From Bdellovibrio sp. ZAP7 (GTDB lineage Bacteria > Bdellovibrionota > Bdellovibrionia > Bdellovibrionales > Bdellovibrionaceae), in the NCBI RefSeq assembly GCF_006874645.1, contig NZ_CP030082.1, positions 2,046,001 to 2,110,000 on the forward strand: a stretch of DNA of 64,000 bases, read 5' to 3'. The notes beneath the pieces were generated by a model that worked only from the letters and a program-made list of their open reading frames with translations, was not told the origin of the DNA and made no database searches. The translations under genes were made by a program, and so were the position numbers. This document shows positions 52,693-62,288 of this stretch, in pieces; position 1 is the first letter of the stretch; every line of letters begins with the position of its first letter.

Positions 52693-53382
52693 ATGTCGAA
52701 AATTTGGTTTATCTTAAACGAAGGACAAGTTACAGGACCGTTTGAACCAGACGAAGTTGAATCACAAGTTGCATCCTTCAAAGAACCCCTGGTATGGGGT
52801 CGTGGCCAAGGTGAGTGGGATACTCCTGCCAAATGGCGCACGAAAATCAAAGATCTTTCGCCTTCCACTCCTGCCGGTGATCAAAGCAAAACCTGGATGA
52901 CTCGCATCGAAGGCAAAATCAACAAAGAACCCATGAAGTACGCTGATATGATTGTCGCACTGAAAAAGCTGACAGATCTTTCACAAGTCGACATTTCCAC
53001 TGACGGCGGAAAAACTTGGAAGGAAGTTTACGCTCTTCAACAGGTTGTGGATGATTTGGGCATCAGCCGCAGATCTCATCCTCGCGTTCCGATCGTGGGA
53101 ACTTTGGAATTTGAGCCCAGCGAAACAGCACCACCCCTTAAATGCCGCGTGATTTCGATCAGCGAAGGTGGCTTGGGTATAAACGACGCCGAAGGTCTGC
53201 AAATTGGCCAAAAGTTTTTTGCGACTTTGACCAGCCCGAACCTTTATCAAACGATCACAACCACGTGCGAAGTGGTTTACATGGGAAATGATGGTTACGC
53301 AGGACTGCGTTTCGTAGGTCTGCCAGAGGAATTTAAATCCTCGGTTATTGAATACGTGCGAAAGTTTGCGACAGTTTCCTAA
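52693..53382 (+). CDS. GYF-like + PilZ domain protein (c-di-GMP receptor)
   Basis: In this 229-residue cytoplasmic protein, residues 1-60 resemble the GYF_2 adaptor domain (WFILNEGQVTGPFEPDEV; WGRGQGEWDTPAKW). A second similar segment may be degenerate (WMTRIEGKINKEPMKYADM). Residues about 120-225 are a PilZ domain with RRSHPR and SISEGGLG, the RxxxR and (D/N)xSxxG c-di-GMP-binding motifs, the second slightly changed. Predators use c-di-GMP to choose gliding, invasion or free growth. The partner of the GYF part is unknown. Confidence 0.82.
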   Translation: MSKIWFILNEGQVTGPFEPDEVESQVASFKEPLVWGRGQGEWDTPAKWRTKIKDLSPSTPAGDQSKTWMTRIEGKINKEPMKYADMIVALKKLTDLSQVDISTDGGKTWKEVYALQQVVDDLGISRRSHPRVPIVGTLEFEPSETAPPLKCRVISISEGGLGINDAEGLQIGQKFFATLTSPNLYQTITTTCEVVYMGNDGYAGLRFVGLPEEFKSSVIEYVRKFATVS

Positions 53383-53482
53383 AGTTCGCGCGACTTACCA
53401 ATTACAGTTCTAAGTCCAGTTTCAAATTGGAGCCACCTTAGTCTTTTGACAAGTCTGGTCTACATTCTTCATCGTGATATGC

Positions 53483-54352
53483 ATGCTAGAACTATTATTC
53501 TCACTCTTAGTGTCCCCTTCGAATGCACCTGTGAACAACTACGCAACAGTCGTTCAGACTTTGCAACAGATCCAGGCTGCGAATCCCTCAACAACTGAAC
53601 TGATTGATCTTGGTCAGAATGATTCCGGGCAAAACATTATCGGTATCAAAATTGGCGATGGTCCAACAGCAGATCTTATTGTGGGAACTCACCACGGCAA
53701 TGAATATGGTTCCACTGCCGTTGCAATGGGTGCGGCTGATGCCTTTGCGAAAAATCCCATCAAAGGTCACACAGTTTACATCGTTCCGGTTTTGAATATT
53801 CCAGGCTTTAACTCTCGCTCTCGTTATGAGCGTCTAGGCGGCATGAGCTCTGTTGACCAGAATCGTGACTACCCAGGACCTTGCATCCCAGGCCAGCCGT
53901 TCAAATCCAAATCTACAAAAGCATTGGCGAACTTTATTGATCAAAAAAATATCATCAGCTCTGCCACTCTTCACACTCATTGGCCTGCAGTTCTTTATCC
54001 GTGGGGGTTTTCAACTCGTGATGTGATGACGAAAGACGATGCAACCTTCATTCAGCTTAGCAAAGACGCCGCTGTTGAAAGTGGTTATGATGTTGGAAAT
54101 TCAAAAGACTTGCTTTACGCAGCAGATGGGGCTTTTGAAGACTACGCTTACTGGAAACATGGTATCTGGTCTTTGTTGTTTGAAATGGGTGAAACTCACA
54201 CACCATCTGAAGCACAAATGGCACAAATGGTTTCCGTGAATGTTCCCGGTATCCGTCGCTTTTTTGAAAATGCACCGAAAGAACGCGCGAAAGATCATGC
54301 CTTCACTGGTAAATGTGATCGCAGCATTATGCAAAGAACTCATTTAGAGTAG
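53483..54352 (+). CDS. M14-family zinc carboxypeptidase
   Basis: This protein of about 289 residues has a short hydrophobic N-terminus (MLELLFSLLVSPSNA) that could be a signal peptide. M14 motifs are complete: HHGNE zinc ligands, DQNRDYPGP, a second zinc His in TLHTHWPAV and general-base Glu in LLFEMGETH. This class trims C-terminal residues of proteins or D-amino acids of peptidoglycan peptides. ATG at 53483 or GTG at 53474 start; neither has a clear Shine-Dalgarno. Own terminator. Confidence 0.86.
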   Translation: MLELLFSLLVSPSNAPVNNYATVVQTLQQIQAANPSTTELIDLGQNDSGQNIIGIKIGDGPTADLIVGTHHGNEYGSTAVAMGAADAFAKNPIKGHTVYIVPVLNIPGFNSRSRYERLGGMSSVDQNRDYPGPCIPGQPFKSKSTKALANFIDQKNIISSATLHTHWPAVLYPWGFSTRDVMTKDDATFIQLSKDAAVESGYDVGNSKDLLYAADGAFEDYAYWKHGIWSLLFEMGETHTPSEAQMAQMVSVNVPGIRRFFENAPKERAKDHAFTGKCDRSIMQRTHLE

Positions 54353-54407
54353 TCAGACTGGTCTACACTCCGACTTCGCAGGAGTAGTTCCACTTAAATT
54401 CAGATTT

Positions 54408-54438
54408 AAACCCGATCCCACAAAGATCGGGTTTTTTA
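54408..54438 (+). terminator. Rho-independent terminator
   Basis: AAACCCGATC pairs with GATCGGGTTT around CCACAAA, followed by T6. It ends the M14 gene and insulates the gliding operon. Confidence 0.92.
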
Positions 54439-54570
54439 TTTTCTAAAGCGCCTTCTTTACGGCCCAAACTTTGTATCAATCTGAGACCGAGCCTGCCTTT
54501 CATTTGGACGATTTCATCGTCGTTTTTAGCAAAAAAACAGTCCTTTCCGAATCTTATGGAGCACCACCAG

Positions 54571-54599
54571 GTGACGACAATTTTCGTCACAAAGTGACG
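54571..54599. promoter_or_regulatory. Triple GTGACG element upstream of the gliding operon
   Basis: GTGACGA (54571-54577), TCGTCAC (54584-54590) and GTGACG (54594-54599) alternate in orientation, about 110 bp before the first ATG. The middle copy can pair with either neighbour (GTGACGA/TCGTCAC or CGTCAC-AAA-GTGACG then TTTT), so this could be an operator array or a two-state RNA switch. Confidence 0.4.
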
Positions 54600-54706
54600 T
54601 TTTAGTCGTCTCTAATTGAGCCAAGTACCTGTTACCTGGATGGTTTTTTATGGCACTGGCCTTGCTCATAAGGCTTCGGGAAAACTTTTAACCCCGGAGG
54701 ATATAC

Positions 54707-55387
54707 ATGGAATTTCTAATGTCACTTGGTCGCGGTTTCACTTCTGGCGATGCTATCTGGATGTGGACTATTTTGGCTGCTCAAATCGTTTCAGTTGCTA
54801 TTATTGCTGAGCGCTCTGTAGCACTTTTTATGAATCGTAAAGTAAATCAAAAGGATATCTCTAAAACGATCGCAGACGACATTAAAGCCGGCAAATTGGA
54901 CCAGGCACTACGTCGCTCTATGCAGATCGGTTTGACTCAACCATTGGGCGTTGTGGCCTCTGCAGGCATCCAAGCCGCGATGGATTTGGGTGGTAAAGAA
55001 GAGATCCAACTTAAAATGGACGAAGTTCTTCTTGAAGAATCCAGCCGTGTTGAAAAACGCATCGGTTTCTTGGCGATGTTCGCGAACGTTGCGACTTTGT
55101 TGGGTCTTTTGGGTACGATCACAGGTCTTATCCACTCTTTCGCCGGTATCGCGAATGCGAACCCAGCTGAAAAAGCAGCGATCCTGTCTCAAGGTATCTC
55201 TCTTGCGATGAATACAACAGCTTACGGTCTGGTCGTAGCAGTTCCAGCGTTGATCATGTACGCGGTTCTACAAAACAGAGCGACTCGTTTGACGGAAGAT
55301 TTGAACAAAGCGGCTTTGAATTTGTTCATCCAACTTGGTTACCACTACGCTCCAGTTTCTGACAAAAAAGAAAAAGCACTTAAATAG
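54707..55387 (+). CDS. TolQ/ExbB/MotA-type proton channel (AglR-like)
   Basis: In this 226-residue inner-membrane protein, the first helix (AIWMWTILAAQIVSVAIIAE) is followed by a cytoplasmic loop, and two C-terminal helices contain the ExbB signature ATLLGLLGTITGLIHSFAG and LAMNTTAYGLVVAVPALIMY. It would form the proton channel with the two ExbD-type proteins. GGAGG lies six bases before the ATG. Position and partners match AglR of the Myxococcus gliding motor, though a Tol/Exb role is an alternative. Confidence 0.88.
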   Translation: MEFLMSLGRGFTSGDAIWMWTILAAQIVSVAIIAERSVALFMNRKVNQKDISKTIADDIKAGKLDQALRRSMQIGLTQPLGVVASAGIQAAMDLGGKEEIQLKMDEVLLEESSRVEKRIGFLAMFANVATLLGLLGTITGLIHSFAGIANANPAEKAAILSQGISLAMNTTAYGLVVAVPALIMYAVLQNRATRLTEDLNKAALNLFIQLGYHYAPVSDKKEKALK

Positions 55388-55420
55388 TACGAACGTAAGA
55401 CATCTAACTGAGAGGGCTTT

Positions 55421-55882
55421 ATGAGCGCATCAGGTAACGGTAACGACAAATTAAACTTCGAAATCAATATCCTGCCGATTCTGGATATCCTTTCTGTACT
55501 CATCTGCTTTTTGCTTTTGACTGCGGTTTGGTTGCAAATCGGTACTCTTGATACGAAACAAGCTATTGGTGACAACTCCACTGCGGGAGCCGTAAACCCA
55601 CCGTCACTTTGGGTGACGATGGAAGCCGACGGCAGCATGCAACTTTCTTTGCGTGACGTTCCTAAAGCGAAAACTTTGGAAGAGCGTATCGCAAGATCGA
55701 CTGAAGGTGTGGATTTGCAACGTCTTGAAGCACGTTTGCAAGCCTACAAAGCACAATGGCCAGATCTTAAAACAAGTGTGGTTCGTCCCGGCGCGCAGAC
55801 CAATTATGGTGATGTGATCCGTGTGATGGATAAATTGAAGCAGAACTCATTCGAAGGCGTGGGCTTGTCCCCACTAGGGTAA
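55421..55882 (+). CDS. ExbD/TolR-type protein (AglQ/AglS-like), first copy
   Basis: This 153-residue protein has a short cytoplasmic N-terminus, one helix with a proton-path Asp (ILPILDILSVLICFLLLTAV), and a periplasmic domain. It lacks a clear C-terminal peptidoglycan-binding motif. It is second gene of the operon, 33 bp after the channel gene. AGAGGG precedes the ATG. Confidence 0.85.
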   Translation: MSASGNGNDKLNFEINILPILDILSVLICFLLLTAVWLQIGTLDTKQAIGDNSTAGAVNPPSLWVTMEADGSMQLSLRDVPKAKTLEERIARSTEGVDLQRLEARLQAYKAQWPDLKTSVVRPGAQTNYGDVIRVMDKLKQNSFEGVGLSPLG

Positions 55883-55886
55883 TTAT

Positions 55887-56372
55887 ATGAGAACTTCATT
55901 TGTAAATGTAAACAAAGCCCGTTCTCCCTTGATGGAAACCCAATCGCTGAAACCAGGCGGCAAAAAGAAGTCTTCTGGTGCACGCAATCTGGCTTTGGCG
56001 CTTCCGTTGACATCATTGATCGATGCTTTCTCTATCATCGTGATCTATCTTTTGATCGGTACGCAATCAAACGGTATCGAAGTTAAAAGCGGTCAAATGA
56101 ATCTGCCAATCGCAGAACACTCTCAAGGTGTTGATAAAGAAATGGCGATTTTGAGAATCGAAAAAGGCAACTACTTCATTAATGACGAACGTGTCGTCGG
56201 CAGCCAGTTGGGATCTAAATTGGAATCCTTGAAAAAGGCTTCTAAAGAAGAGGTAGAGCTGATGATCCAAGCTGACACCGAAATGAAATACGCTGACCTG
56301 GATCCAATCATCAAGGCTGGTTCTTTGGCAGGTATTGAAAAACTTAAATTTGCGGTGGTACCAAAACAATGA
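55887..56372 (+). CDS. ExbD/TolR-type protein (AglQ/AglS-like), second copy
   Basis: This 161-residue protein has a longer basic N-terminus than the first copy (LKPGGKKKSSGARN), then a helix with Asp (TSLIDAFSIIVIYLLIG) and the periplasmic ExbD domain (ADTEMKYADLDPIIKAGSLAGIEKLKFAVVP). Two different ExbD paralogues beside one ExbB-type channel is the arrangement of AglRQS. The last four bases overlap the next gene. Confidence 0.86.
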   Translation: MRTSFVNVNKARSPLMETQSLKPGGKKKSSGARNLALALPLTSLIDAFSIIVIYLLIGTQSNGIEVKSGQMNLPIAEHSQGVDKEMAILRIEKGNYFINDERVVGSQLGSKLESLKKASKEEVELMIQADTEMKYADLDPIIKAGSLAGIEKLKFAVVPKQ

Positions 56373-59326
56373 GAACACTAAAACGCCTTCTAATTATCAG
56401 TCCGATTCTGGCAGGCGCTCTGTTTACGCAGATCGCTCGCGCAGAAAAGATGAACTCCGACACGCAAGATCTTGTCGTCGGCAAGATGGAGCGCGTTTTA
56501 AAGGCGATGGACAGCAAAGATCCATCGTGGGTACCAACGCAACAACGTTTGGCGGATACACTTGCTGAAAGAGCGCGCACGCGCTTTATGCAAGAAGTTG
56601 AAGCAAACTGTGACGGCTGCAAAGGCTCTAAGGCCGACCGTCAAAAAGCGATCGAGATCTATGAAAATGTCTTAGCTAAAATTGAGCTGAATGAACATGG
56701 TCCGATCTTGTTCCAATTGGGTCACTTGTACGAAATGGCTGGTCAAAACGACAAGTCCATCGAACTTTTCCAAAGCATCGTAAAAGACGCCAAGAAAAAA
56801 TCCATCTCTGCCGATATCGTTTCCCGTTCCCACGCAGAGTTGGGCGATTTGCTTTTTCAAAAAGGCAAATTCAAAGAAGCGAAAGCTCACTACGTCATCG
56901 CTCTTAAAGATAAAAAACTTCAAAACCGCGCCTTGGCGACTTACAATATGGCGTGGAGTGATTTCAATGACGACAAACTGGCGTCAGCGATCTCCACTAT
57001 GGAAGGCTTGCTTTCTAAGCCTGAACTGATCACTCGCGATACTGAAACAGGTGCTTCTTACGACCCTGTTTTCCACGCAGATATCGTGCGTGACCTTGGT
57101 ACATTCTATGCGCGCAGAAACATCTCTGTGAAAGAAATCGCTCGCTATGAAGTGCTTTCCCCTAAAGAAAAACGTAAAGAATTGCTTCTAAACTTCGCTC
57201 AGGAAGCAGACCGTGTTGGTCAAAAACAAGCCGCTGCTGATATCTTGAGCCGTTATATGGATCAAGAAGGTTTGACAGATGCTGAGACTCTGGAAGCTTT
57301 CGTTCGTATGGCGAAAATCAACTATGACCGGGGTCAAACAGGTAAATCGACTCAAGACTTTGCCAAAGCTGCCAAGTCGTTCAAAAACACATGCAAAGAC
57401 GCAACTAAATGTGAAGAGTTGAAAAAGACGATGAAGACGTATGTAACGGAACTTCACCGCTCTAAAAAATTGAAACCAGACCAGGATCTTTTGAACTCTT
57501 ATGTGATCTATTCAAACACTTTCCCAGAAGACACAGAGATGACGACTCGCGGTGCTCAAGTTGCAATGGACATGGGTAAACCTGCTATTGCGGCTCAGCT
57601 GTACCGCGCAATCAGCGACAACTCTGATTTGTCTGAAAAAGAACGTCAAAATGCACTTTTGAATGAAGTGGCCGCTGGTGAAAAATCCAACGATGCGAGT
57701 ATTCAAAAAGCGGCTTACATCAACTTCCTTAAAAAAGGTAAAGATGAAGGCAAATCTTTTGAAGTTCGTTACCAAATGGCTTACCTAAGCTACCAACAAA
57801 AACAGCTGAAAGAAGCTGCTGTTGCCTTCAATGACTTAGCGACAGATAAAAAAGGCAATGCGGATCTTCGTAAGAAATCAGCAGACCTGGCTTTGGACAG
57901 CTTGGCGCAATTAAAAAACGACGAGCAAATTCAAGAATTGGCAGCGAATTACGCAGTGATCTTTCCTGCTCACAAAGCGGAATTCGAATCCACAAGCCGT
58001 AAAGCTTTGATGAACCAAGCAGCGGCTTTGGCGAACAATCCAAACTCCAGCAAATCAGATATGCGCACTGTTTTGAAGCGCATTACGAACACAAATCTGG
58101 CATCTGCTAAATCTGAAGAAAAGATTTTGTTCTATACAAATGAAAGCATTTTGGCGCAAAAACTGGGTGAAGAAGAAATTTATGTTCAAGCCTTGAACAA
58201 ATTGATCGCTTCTGATGTTTCAGCTGCGAAAAAAGAAGCTTACCTTGAGCAATTGACTGGCTACTATGAAAAGAAACTGGATTTCGCCAACGCTTATAAA
58301 ACAGCTCTTCGTCTGAAAATGCCTAAAGTTTCTGAAAAAGACCGCGAGTTCCGTTTGGGTACTTTGGCAGACCTTGCCAACATGAATCCGCAACGTCACT
58401 ACCGTGCCGCTTTGAAATTGGGCATTAAGGGTGACCGCGCAATGGTTATGCGCACTCGCCTGGTTCTTATGTCTGGCAATCCAGCCTCAGAATTGAAAGC
58501 TCAATCAAATGAACTTCGCCGCAGTCCTTCTCTATTGAATGACACGGCATTGTTGGTATTCGCTCGCCACGGTATGAGCGGTAACCTTAAATCTGTCTTG
58601 GACATGAAAGAGATCCGCAACCGTTCGGCTGCTCAATTCATCCAAAAACAGCCTTTCTATAACAAAGCATTGAGCTTTAAAAATCAGATCGCGTCCCACA
58701 TGATCGTGACGAAATCTGATAAGCAAATGCAAAGAGATATCACGGAGCGTATCAAGCTTTTGGCTAAAGCCGATAACTTGCTTCAAGAGGCGAATCGCAC
58801 TCGTGATATCACGGCTCAATTAATGGCACTTGAGATCGTTTCTGTTGAGAATGACAGAATGGTTCGTGATTTAGTGAACTTGCCTATGCCGAAGGGTTTA
58901 ACTCCACAGGAGCAGGCTCAATACGTGGGTATCTTGAAGTCCAAATCCAAACCCTACCTGATGAAGGCGAAATTCGCGGAACAACGTGAAAATGACCTTC
59001 TAAACAACTCTCAGGCCCTGGCGCAAATGGCTCAGGATTACAGAACTGCCCGTCCTGAGATCCAAAACATCCTGAAACGCGAGATGACTTTGATCACTCA
59101 ATTGCAAGCAAGTGGCAAAATGAAGTCAGCTGTTTCCGATGCGCTAAATTCGTCACAGGCAACAGCGTCTGATTTGGCCTCCGCGCGCAAATCAGTGGCA
59201 GCTGAGCCTAACAACGCAGGTGAGATTGTAAAACTTAAAACTCTAGAGACGAAAATGGGCCATCCCCTAATGGCTTCGTACCTGGAAGGCCGTTTAAATC
59301 AATTACAGAGAGGAAAAAGCCTATGA
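56369..59326 (+). CDS. Large periplasmic TPR protein of the gliding-type operon
   Basis: This 985-residue protein has a signal peptide (MRTLKRLLIISPILAGALFTQIARA) and is helical throughout. TPR-like pairs recur at residues about 100-520 (ALFQLGHLYEMAGQNDKSIELF-type, MAYLSYQQKQLKEAAVAF). Such proteins are assembly scaffolds in Glt machines (GltD/GltE/AglT types) but direct orthology cannot be judged. ATGA coupling to the ExbD gene; next small gene also overlaps. Confidence 0.78.
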   Translation: MRTLKRLLIISPILAGALFTQIARAEKMNSDTQDLVVGKMERVLKAMDSKDPSWVPTQQRLADTLAERARTRFMQEVEANCDGCKGSKADRQKAIEIYENVLAKIELNEHGPILFQLGHLYEMAGQNDKSIELFQSIVKDAKKKSISADIVSRSHAELGDLLFQKGKFKEAKAHYVIALKDKKLQNRALATYNMAWSDFNDDKLASAISTMEGLLSKPELITRDTETGASYDPVFHADIVRDLGTFYARRNISVKEIARYEVLSPKEKRKELLLNFAQEADRVGQKQAAADILSRYMDQEGLTDAETLEAFVRMAKINYDRGQTGKSTQDFAKAAKSFKNTCKDATKCEELKKTMKTYVTELHRSKKLKPDQDLLNSYVIYSNTFPEDTEMTTRGAQVAMDMGKPAIAAQLYRAISDNSDLSEKERQNALLNEVAAGEKSNDASIQKAAYINFLKKGKDEGKSFEVRYQMAYLSYQQKQLKEAAVAFNDLATDKKGNADLRKKSADLALDSLAQLKNDEQIQELAANYAVIFPAHKAEFESTSRKALMNQAAALANNPNSSKSDMRTVLKRITNTNLASAKSEEKILFYTNESILAQKLGEEEIYVQALNKLIASDVSAAKKEAYLEQLTGYYEKKLDFANAYKTALRLKMPKVSEKDREFRLGTLADLANMNPQRHYRAALKLGIKGDRAMVMRTRLVLMSGNPASELKAQSNELRRSPSLLNDTALLVFARHGMSGNLKSVLDMKEIRNRSAAQFIQKQPFYNKALSFKNQIASHMIVTKSDKQMQRDITERIKLLAKADNLLQEANRTRDITAQLMALEIVSVENDRMVRDLVNLPMPKGLTPQEQAQYVGILKSKSKPYLMKAKFAEQRENDLLNNSQALAQMAQDYRTARPEIQNILKREMTLITQLQASGKMKSAVSDALNSSQATASDLASARKSVAAEPNNAGEIVKLKTLETKMGHPLMASYLEGRLNQLQRGKSL

Positions 59327-59589
59327 AAACGCTAATTCTATTGGCGCCCTTCTTGCTTAGTATACTGGGTGCCCCTGGCGCCTTAGCGGCAAATAAAGCT
59401 AAGAAGGCCGAAGGGAACAAACCGCAACTAGGCACCTCCTTTAAGTTTGATGGAAGTGCTCTTCGCGGGAAATACCAAAGCTCTCTGAATACGAAAGCCA
59501 CGGTAGAAAACGATAAATTATTGGAAGATCTTTTGGCTGGACGAAAAGAATTTAACGACAGAATCCAAGACGATCTAAAAAGAAACTAG
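59323..59589 (+). CDS. Small secreted protein in the gliding-type operon
   Basis: This 88-residue protein has signal peptide MKTLILLAPFLLSILGAPGALA. The mature part is about 65 residues, charged, with no Cys (FKFDGSALRGKYQSSLN, then LEDLLAGRKEFNDRIQDDL). Overlaps the TPR gene by ATGA. No family recognised; a periplasmic peptide partner of the machine is a guess from context. Confidence 0.7.
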   Translation: MKTLILLAPFLLSILGAPGALAANKAKKAEGNKPQLGTSFKFDGSALRGKYQSSLNTKATVENDKLLEDLLAGRKEFNDRIQDDLKRN

Positions 59590-59597
59590 GACGTAAC

Positions 59598-60827
59598 ATG
59601 AACGCAGCAAAACTAATCATTCTAGAAAACATCGCGGGACAAAAAGTCCGCACGTTTGCGGTTGATTCAGAGTCCTTGAACATCGTGTACCTTAAGGATC
59701 AACGCCGTGTTGAAGCCTTGGCAGACTTGAAAGTTCTTAAAGACAATGACATCGACTATAGCCTTCTTAAAAAGATCGATCTTTCTAAGTTGAGCGCTAA
59801 AGGTGAATCTTTGGCCGGTTTAGGTCGTATCCGCCTGGCAAGTAACGATGACGTGACAAGCCCTCAATACTCTTTGCATGAAGAGCAGGATGAAGAGCAA
59901 CTAAAGACAATGTTGACTCGTACGGCACTTACTCACTTGGTCATTGTCGGGATCATCATGATGGGTACTTTCATCGCCGCAAAATACTTTACTAAAAAAG
60001 ATGAAGCTCCTTTGGTAACTATCGTTATTCCTAAAGAAGCTCCTAAAGTTGTGGAAAACAAACCGGTTCCTCACGTGAAGATGTCTGAAAAGAAAATCAA
60101 GCCATCTAATAAAGTGTATAAACCAGTCGTTAAGAAACAACCTATCAAAGTTAAGAAATACACTGTGAACACGAACAAAGCGAAAAGCGTACAACGCGTG
60201 GGTGCTTTGGCTGCCTTGGGTGGAACTCCTAAAGGCACTCGTGGTTACGAAGGTCTTGATAACAACTCCATGAAAGCCATTCGCTCTGCAGGTATCGGTA
60301 ACGGTGGCGGCGGTGTTGGTTCAGCAGGTCGTGGTGGTGTTAAAGGTTACCTTCCTGGCAACGGCTTGATCGCTGGTTCTGCAGGCGAAGGTGGTCGTGC
60401 AGAAAGCGCTGGCGGCTACGGCACTCGTGGTGTTGGTGGCGGTCGCGCGGGTTACGGTAAGATGAATATGGTTGGTGGTACTGCTGCTTCCAGTCTTCCC
60501 CTTGATGCGGAAGCGACTGTTGAAGGTGGTTTGGACCGTGACCAAATCATCGCGGTTATCAACCGTAATAAAGGTCAAATCGTATATTGTTACGAAAAAG
60601 GTTTGCAAGCCCAACCCGCAATCGGTGGTCGTGTAGCAGTTGACTTCGTGATCGGTCCAAATGGTCGCATCACAACAGCTAAAGTGGCACAAAGTTCTTT
60701 GGGTTCGGCAATGGTTGAAAACTGCATGATCGCTAAAATGAAATCATGGCAATTCCCGAAACCAGTTGGAAAAGTAAACGTTGATGTTCTTTACCCATTC
60801 GAATTAATGCGCGTTTCGGCTCGCTAA
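59598..60827 (+). CDS. TonB-like AgmX/PglI-type protein (GltG/GltJ-like)
   Basis: In this 409-residue protein, residues 1-105 are cytoplasmic. One inner-membrane helix (LTHLVIVGIIMMGTFIAA) is followed by a Lys/Pro-rich TonB-like stretch (KVVENKPVPHVKMSEKK) and a Gly-rich flexible region (GGGGVGSAGRGGVKG). The C-terminal domain (GLDRDQIIAVINRNKGQIVYCYEKGL; VENCMIAKMKSWQFPKP) matches the AgmX/PglI C-terminal domain with its two Cys. It probably carries force from the AglRQS motor across the periplasm. Confidence 0.88.
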   Translation: MNAAKLIILENIAGQKVRTFAVDSESLNIVYLKDQRRVEALADLKVLKDNDIDYSLLKKIDLSKLSAKGESLAGLGRIRLASNDDVTSPQYSLHEEQDEEQLKTMLTRTALTHLVIVGIIMMGTFIAAKYFTKKDEAPLVTIVIPKEAPKVVENKPVPHVKMSEKKIKPSNKVYKPVVKKQPIKVKKYTVNTNKAKSVQRVGALAALGGTPKGTRGYEGLDNNSMKAIRSAGIGNGGGGVGSAGRGGVKGYLPGNGLIAGSAGEGGRAESAGGYGTRGVGGGRAGYGKMNMVGGTAASSLPLDAEATVEGGLDRDQIIAVINRNKGQIVYCYEKGLQAQPAIGGRVAVDFVIGPNGRITTAKVAQSSLGSAMVENCMIAKMKSWQFPKPVGKVNVDVLYPFELMRVSAR

Positions 60828-60855
60828 GAATTGAACGAGTATTAAAGAGGTTTAT

Positions 60856-62286
60856 ATGAAGACGGTAAAAAGTTTGATGATCGCAATCCCAGCAGCAATG
60901 GCCCTCACAGCATGTGATGGCTGGCAAAAGAGTCCTTCATCGGACCTTCAAGAAATGCGCGCTCAAGCGAAAACTATCACTGAGATGGGGCCTGATAAGC
61001 CTCAGACAATCACTGAGACCGTCGTGGTGACTCAACCTTCACCAGTAGAAGTAACTAAGACTGTTGTCGTTGAGAAACAAGTCGAAGTTAAAGTTAAAGA
61101 AACAGATATCACTCGTTCAATGATCCTTTTGACGGCTGATTCTGAAATGACTTTCTCGGAAGGCGTTTCTTCTTCATATAAAATCCGCGCTTCCCTTCCA
61201 GTTCCAGGTGCAGCAGTTACTTTGACTGTTTCCAACCTGCCTGAAGGCGCTTCTTTGAAGCCTTCTTCTGAAAAAGACGTTTACGTTTTGTCTTGGAATC
61301 CTCCAATGTACACAGTAGACGCTGGTAAATCTTTGAAATCTATCCCTGTGAAATTCACAGCAACAGTTACTAATGCTGGGACATCTAAAAACGCCGAAGC
61401 GGTTAAAGGCATGATCAACGAACTGGATAAAACTTTGTTCGTGACTAAGAACCAAGTGGCTCCAAGTGCCTTGTCAGTATCTGGAATCGCAGCTGAAATT
61501 TCTGAAGATCAACTAACACCGTTCTCTGTAACAGTCACTGTTCCAGGTATCGATGGTAAATCTTCTCAAAAACCACGTATCGTGATCAGCTACGATGCAA
61601 ACGCTATCACTGCAGGCAACGACTTCCTGGAGCTTGATGGTTCCCGTTATGTAATCGCTGACCTTAACAAAAAAGATGCTGAATACCTTGGCGATTCTAA
61701 ATGGAAAATCAACTTGATCTTCGATACTAAAAATATCGCTGTTCAACCCCAATTGGCCAAAGACGGCACTATTATGTTGCAAGCTAACGGCACGCGCGTT
61801 CGTTTCAGCGTAAAAGCTTTCAGCCCGAACGGTCTTTCAACGGCTGAATCAGTTGTGCAAACGAAGATCGTATACACAAAAACTATCTCTGCTCCCCGTT
61901 TTGACGTTTCCGGTCTTGGCAAACAAGGTTTGGAAGTTTCCCCGGGCGAAAAAGTAACTCTTCGTTTCTCAGCTTCTTCAAGCAGCAAAAACGCAGTGGT
62001 TGCGGTTGAATCTAAAAACTCTGGTTTGCCAGGCAATCCACAAGTTTCTTGTGAGGCTTCCGCTGCCGGCAGTAACAAACAAGAATGTACTTTGACTTGG
62101 GAAGTTCCTTGCGATGCAACTTCAAAAACATTGAAGGGCGCAATCGAAATGTCTGCGACGGGTTCTTTGAACGGTCAAATCTCTAATGTCACTGAATACG
62201 CTTTGAAAACTGTCAAAGCAGCTAAAGACAAAAAACTTTGCGCTGCTACTGCTACAACGGCCGCTAAAGCTGTGGAGGCTAAATAG
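60856..62286 (+). CDS. Lipoprotein with Ig-like beta domains
   Basis: This 476-residue protein has a lipobox MALTAC (Cys20), a coiled linker with Val/Thr repeats (VVVTQPSPVEVTKTVVVEKQVEVK in pieces), and then about three beta-rich modules resembling Ig/cadherin-like folds (VTLTVSNLPEGASLKPSSEKDVYVLSWNPP in pieces). The last part has a Cys pair. Probably outer-membrane anchored, facing the periplasm or surface. Operon position suggests it is part of the gliding complex. Confidence 0.75.
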   Translation: MKTVKSLMIAIPAAMALTACDGWQKSPSSDLQEMRAQAKTITEMGPDKPQTITETVVVTQPSPVEVTKTVVVEKQVEVKVKETDITRSMILLTADSEMTFSEGVSSSYKIRASLPVPGAAVTLTVSNLPEGASLKPSSEKDVYVLSWNPPMYTVDAGKSLKSIPVKFTATVTNAGTSKNAEAVKGMINELDKTLFVTKNQVAPSALSVSGIAAEISEDQLTPFSVTVTVPGIDGKSSQKPRIVISYDANAITAGNDFLELDGSRYVIADLNKKDAEYLGDSKWKINLIFDTKNIAVQPQLAKDGTIMLQANGTRVRFSVKAFSPNGLSTAESVVQTKIVYTKTISAPRFDVSGLGKQGLEVSPGEKVTLRFSASSSSKNAVVAVESKNSGLPGNPQVSCEASAAGSNKQECTLTWEVPCDATSKTLKGAIEMSATGSLNGQISNVTEYALKTVKAAKDKKLCAATATTAAKAVEAK

Positions 62287-62288
62287 TT

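Noticed and set aside
54616-54810. Open frame overlapping the start of the ExbB-type gene
   Set aside because: Different frame from a clear ExbB-family protein with GGAGG; the frame ends in its sequence and has no domain.
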